Positions 42,478 through 51,583 are shown, numbered from the stretch's first letter. The stretch: DNA of 64,000 bases from PCRC01 sp040384665 (GCA_040384665.1 JAZKIY010000002.1:1-64000), one strand, 5' to 3'. Translations and numbers: made by a program. Notes: generated by a model not told the origin, from the sequence alone.

Positions 42478-43485
42478 ATGCAGCCCCCCCATCCGCCTCC
42501 TCATCTGTCCAGCCCGCTCGACAAGACGCTGGACCGCGCCAACAGCGAGGTGGTGCTGATCGTTGACGACGTGCCCGACAACTTGTCGGTGCTGCACGAC
42601 GCGCTGGACGAATCCGGCTACACCGTGTTGGTTGCCACCCACGGCGAAGCCGCGCTGCAGCGTGCGGCGCAGGCCCTGCCCGACATCGTGTTGCTCGACG
42701 CGATGATGCCCGGCATGGACGGCTTCGAGGTGGCGCGCCGGCTCAAAGCCAGTGCGGTGACAGCGCACATCCCCATCATCTTCATGACCGGTCTGACCGA
42801 GACCGAGCACCTGGTGGCCGCGCTGGAGGCGGGCGGGGTCGACTACGTCACCAAGCCCATCAAGCCCAAGGAAGTGTTGGCCCGCATGGGGGTGCACCTG
42901 GCCGGCGCGCGCGAAAAGCGCCAGGCCCGCAACGCGCTGGATGCCTTTGGCTACGCCACCATCACCGTGCGCGCCAGCGACGGCCGGCTGATGTGGCAAA
43001 CCCCGTTGGCAAGGCAGATGCTTGAGGCCTACTTTGGCCCGCCCACAGCCACCGTGCCCGAGGTGGTGCGCCAGTGGCTGCAACGGCAAACGCTGCCCTT
43101 GGTGCCGCAAGCCGAGCCGCCGCGCCTGGCCATTGAGCAGGGCGCGCGCCGCCTCACGCTGCGGCTGCACCAGCAGGCTGGCGAAGGCGTGGCCGGCGAG
43201 ACGGGTGGCGATTGGCTGATCGTGATGCGCGAAGTGAGCGACGCCGCCATCATCGAAGCCATGAGCCTGAGTTTCAAACTCACCGCCCGGGAAGCCGAGG
43301 TGCTGTACTGGGTGGTCAAAGGCAAGATCAACCGCGACATCGGCGACATCCTCGGCGCCAGCCCGGCCACGGTGAAAAAACACCTGGAGCGCATCTTTGC
43401 CAAACTGGGGGTGGAGACACGAACGGCTGCGGCTGGGATGGCGATGAACCGGATACGGCAGCTGCACCCGCAGTTTGAGGGGTGA
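42478..43485 (+). CDS. Response regulator with LuxR-type HTH, partner of the permease-kinase
   Basis: Protein of 335 aa from ATG at 42478. N-terminal receiver (VVLIVDDVPDN, phospho-Asp74 in IVLLDAMMPGMDG, Lys in YVTKPIKPKE), a middle region of about 120 residues, and a C-terminal LuxR HTH (LTAREAEVLYWVVKGKINRDIGDILGASPATVKKHLERIFAKLG). It follows the permease-kinase stop by 10 bases, so they form a sensing pair. Targets might include the divergent urease operon, whose ureA start lies 110 bases from the kinase start. Confidence 0.88.
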   Translation: MQPPHPPPHLSSPLDKTLDRANSEVVLIVDDVPDNLSVLHDALDESGYTVLVATHGEAALQRAAQALPDIVLLDAMMPGMDGFEVARRLKASAVTAHIPIIFMTGLTETEHLVAALEAGGVDYVTKPIKPKEVLARMGVHLAGAREKRQARNALDAFGYATITVRASDGRLMWQTPLARQMLEAYFGPPTATVPEVVRQWLQRQTLPLVPQAEPPRLAIEQGARRLTLRLHQQAGEGVAGETGGDWLIVMREVSDAAIIEAMSLSFKLTAREAEVLYWVVKGKINRDIGDILGASPATVKKHLERIFAKLGVETRTAAAGMAMNRIRQLHPQFEG

Positions 43486-43684
43486 GATCGCGGTGACCCC
43501 GCAGCAGTGCGCGCAACGCTGCTTGAAGGCGTTTGCACATGGCCTCGGCCGAAACCAGCCAACGTCCCAAACGGGTGTTCCAACTCGCCAGCCCCTTCAG
43601 CAGAGATTGGGCAATTCCCCCGTGCCATGGGGGTGTCGCGACCGGGGTGTATAAGGTTTGTTCGATCAACCACGAGGATTTCCT
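43486..43684. other. Intergenic region
   Basis: About 200 bases between the regulator and the DUF3597 gene. The DUF3597 ribosome-binding site (CGAGGA) ends the region. No repeat, RNA gene or clear promoter is seen. Confidence 0.4.
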
Positions 43685-44074
43685 ATGGGCATTTTCAGCA
43701 ACATTCTGGCCAAGCTGGGCTTTGGTGACAAGAAGGACGAAGGTGCAGCAACTGCTGCCCCCGCACCGGCGCCCGGCGCAGCCGCCGCTCCCACAGCACC
43801 GGTGGCCATCAGCGCATGGGACGTGGTGGCCAAACTTGAAGCCCTGGCCAGCGCACACGCTGAGAAGCTGAACTGGAAAACTTCCATCGTCGATCTTTTG
43901 AAGCTGCTGGGACTGGACAGCAGCTTTGCGGCCCGCAAGGAGCTGGCCACTGAGCTGGGCTGTCCGGCCGAGAAGATGGGTGACTCGGCCCAGATGAACA
44001 TGTGGCTGCACAAGACCGTGCTGCAAAAGCTGGCCGAGAACGGCGGCAATATTCCGGCAGAACTGCTGAACTAG
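43685..44074 (+). CDS. DUF3597 domain protein
   Basis: Protein of 129 aa starting MGIFSNILAKLGFGDKKDEG, then an Ala/Pro-rich linker (about 22-45) and a helical domain (about 48-129; WDVVAKLEALASAHAEKLNWKTSIVDLLKLLGLDSS, ARKELATELG). This is the DUF3597 layout; members resemble LysM-linked small stress proteins but have no proven function. A good terminator follows, so it is a single gene. Confidence 0.88.
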   Translation: MGIFSNILAKLGFGDKKDEGAATAAPAPAPGAAAAPTAPVAISAWDVVAKLEALASAHAEKLNWKTSIVDLLKLLGLDSSFAARKELATELGCPAEKMGDSAQMNMWLHKTVLQKLAENGGNIPAELLN

Positions 44075-44096
44075 GTCCTGTTGCCACCACCTCTGC

Positions 44097-44119
44097 AAAC
44101 CGCCTGCGGGCGGTTTTTT
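44097..44119 (+). terminator. Terminator of the DUF3597 gene
   Basis: AAACCGCC and GGCGGTTT pair over 8 bases around TGCG, followed by more T. It lies 22 bases after the stop. Confidence 0.9.
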
Positions 44120-44148
44120 CGTTGCCGGGTGTTGCCCTCTGCGCGTTC

Positions 44149-44961
44149 TCAGATCTTCTCGAAATCCCCATGCCGGCCCAGCCCGCTGGCAAAGCGGCCG
44201 GCACCGGCTGCGCCTTCCTTGAAGTGCGCTTCCACGCCATTGAACCACTCGCGGCGCAGCGCATCGCGCACCGGGGTGCCGTAGGTTTCCAGAATCGAGC
44301 GGCGGTCGGCGCGCACGGCGGCCTGCGGAAAGCGGGCAATGGTGTGGGCCATGGCCTCGGCGGCCTCGCGTGCACCGCCAGGTTCCACCACTTTTTCGCA
44401 CAGGCCGATCTGCACCGCTTCGGTGGCGGGCACCTTGCGCCCGGTCAGCGTGATTTCCATGGCCCGGCCCTGGCCCACCAGGCGCGCCATGCGCACCGTG
44501 CCGCCGTCCAGCAGCGGAATGCCCCAGCGCCGGCAGTACACGCCGAAGTAGGCCGTGTCCGCCATCACGCGGATATCGCACCACATGGCCAGTTCCATGC
44601 CGCCGGCCACGGCCGGGCCTTCCACCGCGGCAATCACCGGCTTGGACAGCTCCAGCCGGGTTGGGCCCAGCGGGCCGCGCGGTGCCGCATTCGCGCCGGT
44701 GGGAAACGCCAGTCCCTCCGACACTTCGTTGCGGAAAGACTCGCGGTCCGACAGCGTGCTGGCGAACTTCAAATCCCAGCCGGCGCAAAACGCGCCGCCT
44801 TCGCCCCACAGCACCGCCACGCTGGCGGAAGGGTCGGCGTCGAACGCCAGAAACGCGTCGTGCAGCGCATCGGCACTGGCCGGGTCCATGGCGTTGCGGG
44901 CTTCTTTGAAACGGCTGTGGACGATGGTCCAGACGCCGCCTTGCTTTTCAATTCTCACCAT
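44149..44961 (-). CDS. Enoyl-CoA hydratase/isomerase family protein
   Basis: Crotonase-fold protein of 270 aa. It has the oxyanion-hole segments EGGAFCAGWDLKF and EGPAVAGGMELAMWCDI, and the catalytic region FGVYCRRWGIPLLDGGTVRM, with Arg/Asp where classic hydratases have Glu. Exact substrate unknown. It starts 1 base after the stop of a TetR gene, so the two form an operon. Confidence 0.88.
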   Translation of the reverse strand: MVRIEKQGGVWTIVHSRFKEARNAMDPASADALHDAFLAFDADPSASVAVLWGEGGAFCAGWDLKFASTLSDRESFRNEVSEGLAFPTGANAAPRGPLGPTRLELSKPVIAAVEGPAVAGGMELAMWCDIRVMADTAYFGVYCRRWGIPLLDGGTVRMARLVGQGRAMEITLTGRKVPATEAVQIGLCEKVVEPGGAREAAEAMAHTIARFPQAAVRADRRSILETYGTPVRDALRREWFNGVEAHFKEGAAGAGRFASGLGRHGDFEKI

Positions 44962-44962
44962 G

Positions 44963-45640
44963 TCAGTTCTTCCTTGTTGCGGTTGGTTTGGCGGGGGATT
45001 TGCGTTTGGATGGAGGCGGTGTTGCGGCGTCGGCATGCAGCAGTTGCGCCAGCATCAGGCGCAGCAAATCCTGCGGGCTGGTGTCCAGCGCACCAAGGCG
45101 GCCTGCCAGTTGCAGCACCAGCGCGCCAATCATTTGGCTGAAGACCAGTGCCACCCACAGCCGCACCTCTTTGGCAGGCAGGCTGCGGGCTTCGGCCAGT
45201 GGCAGGGCAATGCGTTCCAGCACGGTCCACAACGCATCGTTGAGCGCCTGGTCGGAATGTTTGCCCACACCCAGGCGCTTGATGCCGCGAAATGCATACA
45301 GCCCCAGATTCACCTCGAACGGGTGCTGGCTGTAGTAGTGCAGAAAGGCTTCGCAGGCGGCGGCCACCTGCGCGGCAGCCAACGCGGGCGCTGCCGCCAC
45401 GGCGGTTGACACCTGGGCATCAAGCCGGGACAGCGACTGCCCCAGCAGCGCGGCGTAGATGTCTTCCTTGCTCTCAAACAGCGGGTAAATGGCGCCGGTG
45501 GTGCAACCCGCGCGCAGCGAGATGCCGCGCATGGTGGCGCCTTCCAGCCCCTTGTCCATGAACTCTTCGCGCGCAGCCTGCAACAGGAAGTCACGCTTGG
45601 CGTCTTTCATGGAGAGTGCCCAGTTGGGGGTGATTTTCAT
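44963..45640 (-). CDS. TetR-family regulator
   Basis: Protein of 225 aa (start MKITPNWALSMKDAKRDFLLQAA). HTH region EFMDKGLEGATMRGISLRAGCTTGAIYPLFESKEDIYAALLG is typical. It is co-transcribed with the enoyl-CoA hydratase gene. A perfect inverted repeat 14 bases upstream (45654-45674) may be its own operator. A basic C-terminal tail (PPPSKRKSPAKPTATRKN) is present. Confidence 0.85.
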   Translation of the reverse strand: MKITPNWALSMKDAKRDFLLQAAREEFMDKGLEGATMRGISLRAGCTTGAIYPLFESKEDIYAALLGQSLSRLDAQVSTAVAAAPALAAAQVAAACEAFLHYYSQHPFEVNLGLYAFRGIKRLGVGKHSDQALNDALWTVLERIALPLAEARSLPAKEVRLWVALVFSQMIGALVLQLAGRLGALDTSPQDLLRLMLAQLLHADAATPPPSKRKSPAKPTATRKN

Positions 45641-45653
45641 GTCTTTGTTACTG

Positions 45654-45674
45654 ATTAATAACAACATTATTAAT
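45654..45674. promoter_or_regulatory. Perfect inverted repeat upstream of the TetR/ech operon
   Basis: ATTAATAA, 5 bases, TTATTAAT: perfect 8-base arms, AT-rich in a GC-rich setting, 14 bases before the TetR start codon. Likely TetR operator. Confidence 0.65.
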
Positions 45675-45857
45675 GGGCATCATTGTTATGTCAAGAGTTG
45701 CGCCTTTGGGCGTTGACCACGCCGGGCCACCGGCAGGCGATGGGTGTATAAACCAATCCCCTTTGGTCGTGCGCCCAACCTGTGTTGAATGCGCGCATGG
45801 CTTCTCTTCAGGTCGGTCGAGCGCTCGCAGGCGCCACAACAACAAGGAACACCTCCC

Positions 45858-46571
45858 ATGGGCGCGCAGTGGAAAGCAAAAGGCAAGGAGCTGGCGGCCA
45901 ATGCCAGGGGCAAGCTGTTTGGTCGTCTGGCCAAGGACATCATGATTGCGGCCCGCAACGGCGCAGACCCGGCCTCCAATTCGCGTTTGCGGTTGGTGGT
46001 GGAGCAGGCGCGCAAGGTGTCCATGCCCAAGGAGACGCTGGAGCGTGCCATCAAGAAGGGCGCTGGCCTGACCGGCGAGGCGGTGCATTTCGAGCACGTG
46101 ATCTACGAAGGTTATGCACCACACCGCGTGCCGTTGATGGTCGAGTGCCTGACCGACAACGTGAACCGCACCGCGCCTGAAATGCGGGTGCTGTTCCGCA
46201 AGGGCCAGTTGGGCACCTCGGGCTCGGTGGCGTGGGACTTCGACCACGTGGGCCTGATCGAAGCGGAGCCTGCCACGGCCGGGGCCGACGCGGAAGTGGC
46301 GGCCATCGAGGCCGGTGCGCAGGATTTCGAGCCGGGCGAGGAAGAAGGCCACACGCTGTTCCTGACCGACGCGACCGACCTGGATCTGGTCAGCCGCGCC
46401 TTGCCGGCCCAGGGCTTCACGGTGCTGTCGGCCAAGTTGGGTTACCGGCCCAAGAACCCGGTCAGCGCCGCGAGCCTGAGCGCGGAAGCGCTGGAGGAGG
46501 TCGAGGCCTTTCTGGCCGCGATCGACGCGAACGACGACGTTCAAAACGTGTTTGCCGGCTTGGCCGGCTGA
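45858..46571 (+). CDS. yebC: YebC/PmpR-family protein
   Basis: Protein of 237 aa from ATG at 45858 (MGAQWKAKGKELAANARGKLFGRL). Family blocks KDIMIAARNGADPASNSRLRLVVEQARKVSMPKETLERAIKKG, VECLTDNVNRT and GSVAWDFDHVG. YebC proteins act as transcription regulators or as ribosome factors at proline stretches. It starts GAQW rather than the common GHSK, so it may be the second, YeeN-like subgroup. Confidence 0.93.
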   Translation: MGAQWKAKGKELAANARGKLFGRLAKDIMIAARNGADPASNSRLRLVVEQARKVSMPKETLERAIKKGAGLTGEAVHFEHVIYEGYAPHRVPLMVECLTDNVNRTAPEMRVLFRKGQLGTSGSVAWDFDHVGLIEAEPATAGADAEVAAIEAGAQDFEPGEEEGHTLFLTDATDLDLVSRALPAQGFTVLSAKLGYRPKNPVSAASLSAEALEEVEAFLAAIDANDDVQNVFAGLAG

Positions 46572-46596
46572 GGTGGGCATGGGTGGTTGAAACCAG

Positions 46597-46622
46597 AGAA
46601 ATATGATGATCGTCATATTTCT
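46597..46622. promoter_or_regulatory. Palindromic operator upstream of the second TetR gene
   Basis: Arms AGAAATATGA and TCATATTTCT (10 bases, perfect) around TGATCG, ending 14 bases before the TetR start. The core ATGATGATCGTCAT is nearly the same as that of 47265-47282. Confidence 0.8.
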
Positions 46623-46636
46623 GTTATGCTCCAGCC

Positions 46637-47227
46637 ATGGATGCATCGCCCAGCCGCAAACAAGTCACCCACGACCGCATCGTTGAGACGGCGGCGCGGG
46701 CCATTCGCCGCGCGGGTTTTCATGGCGTGGGCGTGGCCGACATCATGAAAGAGGCCGGGCTCACTCACGGCGGTTTCTACGCCCATTTCGCATCGCGCGA
46801 TGCCTTGCTGTGCGAGGCGCTGGAGCGTGCCGGCCAGGACGGCGCCGCCCGCATGGCCCAGCGCGCCGCCAGCCGGCCAGCAGACGGTGCCAGCGCCTTT
46901 TGTGCGCTGGTAGAAGGTTATTTGTCAGACCGCCATCTGGCGGCGACCGAGAACGGCTGCCCGGTCGCTGCACTGGCGTCGGAAGTGCCGCGCCAGGCGC
47001 CTGAGGTGCGTGCGGTGGCGGCCAGTCGGGTGCGCGGCCTGGTGGCCAGGGTCCGCGAGGCCTTGCCACCTGGGGCGCCCGCCGATGCCGCGGTGCTGGT
47101 CACGGGCCAGCTGGTGGGGGCGTTGCAAATGGCACGCACCCTGGGCGACAACGCCGAAGGCAAAGCCTGGCTTGCCGCAACGCGCCGTGCGCTGCTGGCG
47201 CAGCACGACACCCCCGTTTCTCACTGA
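46637..47227 (+). CDS. TetR-family regulator of the SDR/MATE genes
   Basis: Protein of 196 aa. HTH region AARAIRRAGFHGVGVADIMKEAGLTHGGFYAHFASRDALLCEALERAG is clear; the rest is a ligand-binding helical domain (DRHLAATENGCPVAALASEVPRQ). The GGFYAHF type often represses oxidoreductase or efflux genes in response to reactive compounds. Related palindromes stand before this gene and before the SDR gene, which points to autoregulation plus control of the SDR/MATE pair. Confidence 0.88.
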   Translation: MDASPSRKQVTHDRIVETAARAIRRAGFHGVGVADIMKEAGLTHGGFYAHFASRDALLCEALERAGQDGAARMAQRAASRPADGASAFCALVEGYLSDRHLAATENGCPVAALASEVPRQAPEVRAVAASRVRGLVARVREALPPGAPADAAVLVTGQLVGALQMARTLGDNAEGKAWLAATRRALLAQHDTPVSH

Positions 47228-47264
47228 CTCAGGACACGGGTCGTGCGCAGTTTTCCGCTCATCA

Positions 47265-47282
47265 ATATGACGATCGTCATAT
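47265..47282. promoter_or_regulatory. Perfect palindromic operator upstream of the SDR gene
   Basis: ATATGACGATCGTCATAT is an 18-base perfect palindrome, 38 bases before the SDR start. It shares its core with the site before the TetR gene. Confidence 0.82.
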
Positions 47283-47320
47283 AAATACCAGCAACCACAC
47301 CACCCGATAAGGACCACACC

Positions 47321-48028
47321 ATGCAACTCCACAACGCCACCGTTTTCATCACCGGCGCCAACCGCGGCCTCGGACTGGCCTTTGCCCGCGAAGCGCTGGC
47401 GCGCGGCGCGCGCAAGGTGTACGCCGGTGCCCGCGACCCGGCCAGCGTCACGCTGGCTGGCGTGGAGGCTGTGCAGCTGGACGTGACCCGGCCCGAAGAC
47501 GTCGCCGCTGCGGTACAGCGCTGCGGCGATGTGACGCTGCTGGTCAACAACGCCGGCATTGCTCTGCTGGGGGCCTTCCTGGCCGAAGACAGCGAGGCCG
47601 CTGCACGCCGCCAGCTGGAGACCAACTTCTTTGGCCCGCTGCGCCTCAGCCAGGCCTTTGCGCCGGTGCTCGGGGCCAACGGCGGCGGGGCCATCCTGAA
47701 CGTGCTGTCGGTGGCGAGCTGGGTCAATTCGCCGGTGCTGGCCGCCTATGGCGCCAGCAAATCGGCCGCCTGGGCGCTGACCAACGGCTTGCGCCACGAA
47801 CTGCGTGCACAGCACACCCAGGTGCTGGGCATGCATGTGGGTTTTGTCGACACCGACCTGACACGCGGCTTCGATGCACCGAAGACTGCCCCCGACGTGG
47901 TGGTGCGTCGCACCTTTGACGCGCTGGAGGCCGGTGCCGAAGAGGTGCTGGCCGACGAGATCACCCAGCAGGTCAAGCGTGGGCTGTCGGCCGAACCGGG
48001 TGTTTACCTGAACGCTCTGGCGCGCTGA
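47321..48028 (+). CDS. SDR-family oxidoreductase
   Basis: Short-chain dehydrogenase of 235 aa. Cofactor motif TGANRGLG (TGxxxGxG), NNAG at LLVNNAGIA, catalytic YGASK (YxxxK) with Ser in VLSVAS. Arg/Ala-rich segment after the first strand (REALARGARKVYAGARD) suggests NADPH. Substrate unknown. First gene of a pair with the MATE transporter, 24 bases apart. Confidence 0.9.
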   Translation: MQLHNATVFITGANRGLGLAFAREALARGARKVYAGARDPASVTLAGVEAVQLDVTRPEDVAAAVQRCGDVTLLVNNAGIALLGAFLAEDSEAAARRQLETNFFGPLRLSQAFAPVLGANGGGAILNVLSVASWVNSPVLAAYGASKSAAWALTNGLRHELRAQHTQVLGMHVGFVDTDLTRGFDAPKTAPDVVVRRTFDALEAGAEEVLADEITQQVKRGLSAEPGVYLNALAR

Positions 48029-48052
48029 GCGCCCTTCAACGGAGTGCCTCGC

Positions 48053-49438
48053 ATGAGCTCAATGACCCTTCCCGATGCCCCCGCGGGCAACGCCATGGCA
48101 GACCGCACACGCCAGATGTTGCAGGGGCCGCTGCTGCCCACGCTGTTCCGCCTGGCCACACCCAATGTGATTGGCTTGTTTGCCATGACGCTGGTGATTG
48201 GCTACGACGGCTTCATCCTCGGCCGGCTCGGGCCCGACGCACTCGCCGGCGTGGCGCTGGTGTTCCCGCTGTCGATGCTGATGCTGCAGATGTCGGCCGG
48301 TGGCATTGGCGGTGCCACCACCGCTGCGGTGGCGCGTGCGCTGGGGGCGGGCCGCAGTGAGGACGCCAGCCGGCTGGCGCAGCACGCGCTGCTGATCGCC
48401 TTGGCGTTGGCCGCGCTGTTCACGGTGGTGCTGCTGGGGCTGGGCCGCACGGTGTACGGGGCGATGGGCGGGCGTGGTGCGGCACTGGACGACGCGCTGG
48501 CTTACTCCAACCTGCTGTTTGGTGGCGCGGTGGTGATTTGGGCCACCAACGTGTTGGCGTCCATCGTGCGCGGCGCCGGCAACATGCTGCTGCCGGCGCT
48601 GATGCTGCTGGCGATTGCCTTTGTGCACGTGCTGTTGTGCCCGCTGCTGGTGTTTGGCTGGGGGCCCATCGAAGGCCTGGGCGTGGCAGGCGCGGCCATC
48701 AGCACGTTGACGGCCAATGCGCTGGCCGCCGCCATCATGGTGGCCTACCTGTTGCGGCGTGACGGGGCGGTGCACCTGGCACGCACCCCTTGGCGGCTGC
48801 GCACCGACCTGCTGCGCGACATCCTGCGGGTGGGCCTGCCGGCCTCGTTGAGCCCGGTGCTCAGCAACGCGTCCATCGCTGTGGCGACCGCCTTTGTTGG
48901 CAGCTACGGGGTGGCGGCGCTGGCGGGCTACGGGGTGGCGGCGCGGCTGGAGTACATCTTGGTGCCGATCGCCTTCGGGTTTGGCACCGCCTTGACCGCA
49001 TTGGTGGCAACCAACATGGGGGCTGGCCAGCGGGAGCGCGCCCTGCGCGTGACCTGGCTGGGCGGCGGTGTGGTGGCGGCCATCACCAGCGCCATTGGCA
49101 TCACAGCCGCGGTGGCCCCGGCGCTGTGGATGGACTTCTTCACCAGCGACCCGCTGGTCCGCAGCTTCGGCGCGTCCTACCTGAATGTGGTGGGTGGCTT
49201 CTACGGCTTCTTCGGCCTGGGGCTGGCGCTGTTCTTCGCGTCGCAGGGGGCAGGGCGCATGGTCTGGCCCCTGGTGGGCAGCGTGGCGCGGCTGGTGGTG
49301 GTGGCCGTGGGTGGCTGGGTCTGCGTCCATGGGCTACAGACGCCGGCCAGCGCATTTTCTGCGGTGGTGGCGCTGAGCTTGGTGGTCTACGCGGTGACGA
49401 TTGGCAGCGCCATCTGGCTGGGCGGCTGGAAGAAGTGA
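48053..49438 (+). CDS. MATE-family efflux transporter
   Basis: Inner-membrane protein of about 461 aa with two MatE halves, 12 helices in all. ATG at 48053 is chosen because GGAG lies 9 bases before it. Blocks LVIGYDGFILGRLGPDALAGVALVFP and LPASLSPVLSNASIAVATAFVGSYG match the family. Likely a drug/sodium or drug/proton antiporter, controlled with the SDR gene by the TetR protein. Confidence 0.9.
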   Translation: MSSMTLPDAPAGNAMADRTRQMLQGPLLPTLFRLATPNVIGLFAMTLVIGYDGFILGRLGPDALAGVALVFPLSMLMLQMSAGGIGGATTAAVARALGAGRSEDASRLAQHALLIALALAALFTVVLLGLGRTVYGAMGGRGAALDDALAYSNLLFGGAVVIWATNVLASIVRGAGNMLLPALMLLAIAFVHVLLCPLLVFGWGPIEGLGVAGAAISTLTANALAAAIMVAYLLRRDGAVHLARTPWRLRTDLLRDILRVGLPASLSPVLSNASIAVATAFVGSYGVAALAGYGVAARLEYILVPIAFGFGTALTALVATNMGAGQRERALRVTWLGGGVVAAITSAIGITAAVAPALWMDFFTSDPLVRSFGASYLNVVGGFYGFFGLGLALFFASQGAGRMVWPLVGSVARLVVVAVGGWVCVHGLQTPASAFSAVVALSLVVYAVTIGSAIWLGGWKK

Positions 49439-49470
49439 CCGCGTGACATGACAGCGTGAGGTGACCGCGC

Positions 49471-50814
49471 TCAGCGCGTGACGGCCATGTGCTCGGTCTT
49501 CGCGTCGAGCAGCACTTCGGGTTCCTGCGAGGCCACCCAGTCGGGGTTGTTCAGGCGTTCCTTGAGTTGCTCGGTGTCGAGGTCACCGGTCCATTTCGCG
49601 ACCACGATGGTGGCCACGCCGTTGCCAATCAGGTTGGTCAGCGCGCGGGCTTCCGACATGAAGCGGTCGATGCCCAGAATCAGCGCCAGACCGGCCACCG
49701 GCACGGTGCCCACCGCCGACAGCGTGGCCGCCAGCACGATGAAGCCACTGCCGGTGATGCCGGCCGCCCCTTTGGAGGTGAGCAGCAGCACCGCCAGCAG
49801 CGTCAATTCCTGGGTCAACGTCATCGGCGTGTTCGTGGCCTGGGCGATGAACACCGCCGCCATGGTCAGGTAGATCGAGGTGCCGTCGAGGTTGAACGAG
49901 TAGCCGGTGGGGATCACCAGGCCCACGGTGGCCTTCTTGGCACCGAGGTTCTCCATCTTCTCCATCATGCGTGGCAGCACCGACTCGGACGACGAGGTGC
50001 CGAGCACGATCAGCAGTTCTTCCTTGATGTACTTGATGAATTTCCAGATGGAAAAACCGTGGAATTTGGCGATCAACCCGAGCACCACAAAGATGAACAA
50101 CAGGCAGGTCAGGTAGAACGCACCCATCAGTTTGCCGAGCGAGAGCAGGGTGCCGACGCCGTACTTGCCAATGGTGAAGGCCATGGCGCCGAAGGCACCG
50201 ATCGGGGCCAGCTTCATGATCACGTTGACGATGGAAAACAGCACGTGCGAGGTTTTCTCGATCATGTCGAACACCAGCGTGCCACGGCCACCGAACTTGT
50301 GCAGCGCAAAGCCGAACAGCACCGCGATCAGCAGCACCTGCAGGATCTCGCCTTTGGCGAAGGCGTCCACCACGGTGCTGGGGATGATGTTGAGCAGGAA
50401 GTCGGTGGTGCTGGCCAGCTTGCCGGGGCCGGTGTAGGCCGCAATGCCCTTGGTGTCCAGCGTGGCGGTGTCCACGTTCATGCCCACACCGGGCTGCAGC
50501 ACGTTCACCAGCACCAGGCCGATGACCAGCGCAACCGTGCTGACGACCTCAAAGTACAGCAGTGCCAGGCCACCGGTCTTGCCGACCTTCTTCATGTCTT
50601 CCATGCCGGCAATGCCCACCACGACGGTGCAGAAGATGATCGGCGCGATGATCATCTTGATGAGCTTGATGAAGCCGTCGCCCAGCGGCTTCATGGCCGC
50701 GCCGGTCTCGGGGTAGAAGTGGCCAAGCAGCACGCCAATGACCACCGCAGCGAGCACCTGCACGTAGAGGGATCGGTAGAGCGGCAGCTTGGCGCGGGGG
50801 GTGGACGTTTGCAT
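49471..50814 (-). CDS. dctA: C4-dicarboxylate transport protein DctA
   Basis: Sodium/proton-coupled symporter of 447 aa for succinate, fumarate and malate (start MQTSTPRAKLPLYRSLYVQVL at 50814; the frame runs upstream to 50889). Signature blocks KMIIAPIIFCTVVVGIAG, TSSSESVLPRMM, PTGYSFNLDGTSIYLTMA and SKGAAGITGSGF match the DAACS family. No dctBD pair is adjacent. Confidence 0.94.
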   Translation of the reverse strand: MQTSTPRAKLPLYRSLYVQVLAAVVIGVLLGHFYPETGAAMKPLGDGFIKLIKMIIAPIIFCTVVVGIAGMEDMKKVGKTGGLALLYFEVVSTVALVIGLVLVNVLQPGVGMNVDTATLDTKGIAAYTGPGKLASTTDFLLNIIPSTVVDAFAKGEILQVLLIAVLFGFALHKFGGRGTLVFDMIEKTSHVLFSIVNVIMKLAPIGAFGAMAFTIGKYGVGTLLSLGKLMGAFYLTCLLFIFVVLGLIAKFHGFSIWKFIKYIKEELLIVLGTSSSESVLPRMMEKMENLGAKKATVGLVIPTGYSFNLDGTSIYLTMAAVFIAQATNTPMTLTQELTLLAVLLLTSKGAAGITGSGFIVLAATLSAVGTVPVAGLALILGIDRFMSEARALTNLIGNGVATIVVAKWTGDLDTEQLKERLNNPDWVASQEPEVLLDAKTEHMAVTR

Positions 50815-50913
50815 GGTGCGGGCCTCGGTTCGTTGGAGTGCCTGCGCATTGTTGTACCGAATGACCGTCCGCGGCATGTGGGTATCCACACGCCCAACGG
50901 CGGTGCGCCAGGT

Positions 50914-51534
50914 TCAGGCGCGCGGCGGGGCGGGCGGCACGCCGCTGCGGGCCATCCAGCCAATCAGCGACGAGCGCATCGCTTCTTCCACACTCATCTC
51001 GATGGGCGTGACCCAGTCGGCCGGCACAAACACGGTGTAGCCGCCGATGTTGTAGCCCATGGGCAAATAAACCGCCACCCGTTCACCGGGCAGAAAGCCG
51101 GCGGGCAGATCGTCGAAGTTGCGGCGGGTCACCAGGCCCACCATCTCCAGGGCGCTGTCGGGCATGCGCAGCAGCACCACCTGCTGTCCGGCTTGGCCGC
51201 CGCTGCCCGAAAAGAAGTCGGCAAAGCTCTTGATGGACGAGTAGATGCTTTTCACCACCGGCAGGTTGGTGAACGGAAACTCAATGAACGCCAGCTTGCG
51301 CCGCACCTTGCGCTGCGACACCAGAAAACCAATCGCCAGGATGATGGCCACCCCCAGCACCAGGCCCAGCCCCGGTACGTAGAAGGTGCCAATGATGGGG
51401 CGCAACACCCACAGCGCGGCGGATTCGGTCCACGACAGGAACAGGAACAGCAGGTAGACCGTGAGCGCCACCGGCAGCACGGTGAGCAGGCCGCGCAGGA
51501 AGTATTTGTAGAGTTGCTTGGGAGAGAGGTTCAT
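50914..51534 (-). CDS. DUF502 family membrane protein
   Basis: Protein of 206 aa (start MNLSPKQLYKYFLRGLLTVLPVALTVYLL at 51534). Two TM helices (about 14-34 and 55-75) and a cytoplasmic part with the family block PMGYNIGGYTVFVPADWVTPIEMSVEEAMRS. Function unknown in bacteria; the eukaryotic relatives are poorly defined. It is divergent from urtA. Confidence 0.9.
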   Translation of the reverse strand: MNLSPKQLYKYFLRGLLTVLPVALTVYLLFLFLSWTESAALWVLRPIIGTFYVPGLGLVLGVAIILAIGFLVSQRKVRRKLAFIEFPFTNLPVVKSIYSSIKSFADFFSGSGGQAGQQVVLLRMPDSALEMVGLVTRRNFDDLPAGFLPGERVAVYLPMGYNIGGYTVFVPADWVTPIEMSVEEAMRSSLIGWMARSGVPPAPPRA

Positions 51535-51583
51535 TCGGGCCAATTTAGCACGTGGGGATGACGCCACAGGCCTGTGGCGGCTG

